Positions 5,271 through 6,029 of a stretch of 6,029 bases of DNA are shown in pieces. Under the pieces are notes generated by a model. The model ran no database searches, was not told where the DNA came from, and worked only from the letters and a program-made list of their open reading frames with translations. Where the stretch lies: NCBI GenBank assembly GCA_019308655.1, contig JAFDHS010000064.1:1-6029 (forward strand). Direction: 5' to 3'. The stretch comes from Deltaproteobacteria bacterium (GTDB taxonomy: Bacteria; Desulfobacterota; Desulfobacteria; Desulfobacterales; JAFDHS01). The translations under genes and the position numbers were made by a program. Within the stretch, counting starts at the first letter, position 1. Every line of letters begins with the position of its first letter.

Positions 5271-6029
5271 ATGACTTTAACATCAATTGAGCTGAGCGAG
5301 AAGCAGTTTAAAAAAGTTAGTCAATTAGTCTATCATTTTTGCGGGATCAATCTCAAAGAAGGCAAACAGGCGCTGGTCAGAGCCCGCCTTATAAAACGGC
5401 TTCGAGCGCTGGGAATCTCAGGCTTTGAAGAATACCTGGAATTCATTGAAACCGATAATGGCAGACATGAACTGGGCTTCATGATTGACGTCATGACAAC
5501 AAATAAGACCGGTTTTTTTCGTGAGCAGGAGCATTTTAACTTTTTAAGTAAAAAGATATTGCCGGAACTTAAGTGCCGACGAATGAGATTTTGGAGTGCG
5601 GCATGTTCTTCCGGTGAGGAACCTTTTTCCCTGGCAATTCTGCTAAGGGAGAAGATGCTGGATATCGATAACAAGGACGTTCTTATTCTGGCCACGGACA
5701 TATCGACAAAAATGCTTGAAAATGCATGTAAGGGTATCTACAAAGAACAAGCAGTTCAAGGCCTTCCGGCGTCTTTTTTGCAAAAATATTTCGTTAAGAT
5801 TCGAAATGGCTCGTTGCCTTGCAATTATCAGGTAAAAGATACTATCAGGACAATGGTTCGACCCGCCTGGCTGAATCTGATGGATTCCTGGCCCATGAAA
5901 GGTCCGTTTAACGTAATTTTTTGCCGCAATGTGATGATCTATTTTGATAGACCTACCCAGCAAAGACTAATTAATCGTTTCTGGGATTTTCTGGAACCCG
6001 GAGGATATCTTTTTGTCGGTCATTCAGAG
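5271..6029 (+). CDS. cheR: Chemoreceptor glutamate methyltransferase CheR (3' partial)
   Basis: CheR transfers methyl groups from S-adenosylmethionine to glutamates of chemoreceptors, providing adaptation in opposition to CheB. The frame runs from ATG 5271 to the window end without a stop, giving 253 residues; CheR proteins are usually about 270-290, so roughly 20-35 residues are missing. Residues 1-72 form the small helical N-terminal domain. The SAM-dependent methyltransferase domain follows, with TTNKTGFFRE (76-85), RFWSAACSSGEEPFSLAI (106-123, SAM-binding motif I), LATDIST (140-146, acidic SAM-ribose motif), FNVIFCRNVMIYFD (213-226) and LEPGGYLFVGHSE (241-253). The start is supported by AAGGG/GGAAGG just upstream (5262-5269) and by the 10-base gap to the cheA stop, so cheA and cheR are almost certainly co-transcribed. 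No sign of damage is visible. Confidence 0.96.
   Translation, partial: MTLTSIELSEKQFKKVSQLVYHFCGINLKEGKQALVRARLIKRLRALGISGFEEYLEFIETDNGRHELGFMIDVMTTNKTGFFREQEHFNFLSKKILPELKCRRMRFWSAACSSGEEPFSLAILLREKMLDIDNKDVLILATDISTKMLENACKGIYKEQAVQGLPASFLQKYFVKIRNGSLPCNYQVKDTIRTMVRPAWLNLMDSWPMKGPFNVIFCRNVMIYFDRPTQQRLINRFWDFLEPGGYLFVGHSE

Noticed and set aside
4957..5286. 109-codon minus-strand ORF opposite the cheA C-terminus
   Set aside because: It mirrors the conserved P5 coding sequence of cheA and has low-complexity, serine- and proline-rich composition typical of an antisense shadow.
5333..5963. Minus-strand ORFs of 122 and 106 codons across the 3' region
   Set aside because: They lie opposite cheR, whose + strand frame shows all methyltransferase motifs; the antisense products resemble nothing recognisable.

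Overview
The window is a flagellum/chemotaxis segment with every recognisable gene on the + strand: flgI (5' end cut off by the window) - flgJ (rod-binding domain only) - flgM - flgN - cheA - cheR (3' end cut off by the window). The protein sequences, the single-domain FlgJ followed by flgM and flgN, the moderate GC content and the style of the CheA kinase suggest a deltaproteobacterium (Desulfobacterota, perhaps a Desulfobacterales sulfate reducer). That assignment is an inference from family resemblance; there is no rRNA or other marker in the window.

Layout: 1-1047 is the FlgI P-ring protein, starting at the last residues of its signal peptide. 1047-1481 is a short FlgJ that overlaps flgI by one base and ends in a run of 12 serines encoded by a (TCC)11 microsatellite. 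1482-1594 is a leader holding a textbook sigma-28 (FliA) promoter, TAAA-N15-GCCGATAA, and a good ribosome binding site for flgM (1595-1903), the anti-sigma-28 factor. 1904-2006 is a spacer with a short palindrome but no visible ribosome binding site before flgN (export chaperone for hook-filament junction proteins). 2508-2704 is a spacer with several inverted repeats. Its minus strand reads as the C-terminal end of an unidentified membrane protein without a proper start, probably a gene remnant. 2705-5260 is a long CheA histidine kinase. 5271-6029 is the CheR methyltransferase, still open at the window end.

How the genes work together: FlgI and FlgJ belong to rod and P-ring assembly, which precedes hook completion. 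FlgM holds sigma-28 inactive until it is exported through the finished hook-basal body, and FlgN chaperones FlgK/FlgL for the next assembly step. The sigma-28 promoter in front of flgM means the inhibitor is probably also made under control of the sigma factor it inhibits. CheA and CheR then supply the signalling kinase and the receptor methyltransferase of a chemotaxis pathway.

Most unusual points: CheA carries about 250 residues of uncharacterised, apparently duplicated helical sequence ahead of its phosphotransfer domain. Between P1 and P3, where P2 normally lies, it has a segment resembling the GspE/MshE N-terminal (MshEN) repeat. Also notable are the serine microsatellite beside the flgM promoter and the orphan antisense membrane-protein tail. 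I found no complete novel system, CRISPR array, tRNA, rRNA or insertion sequence.
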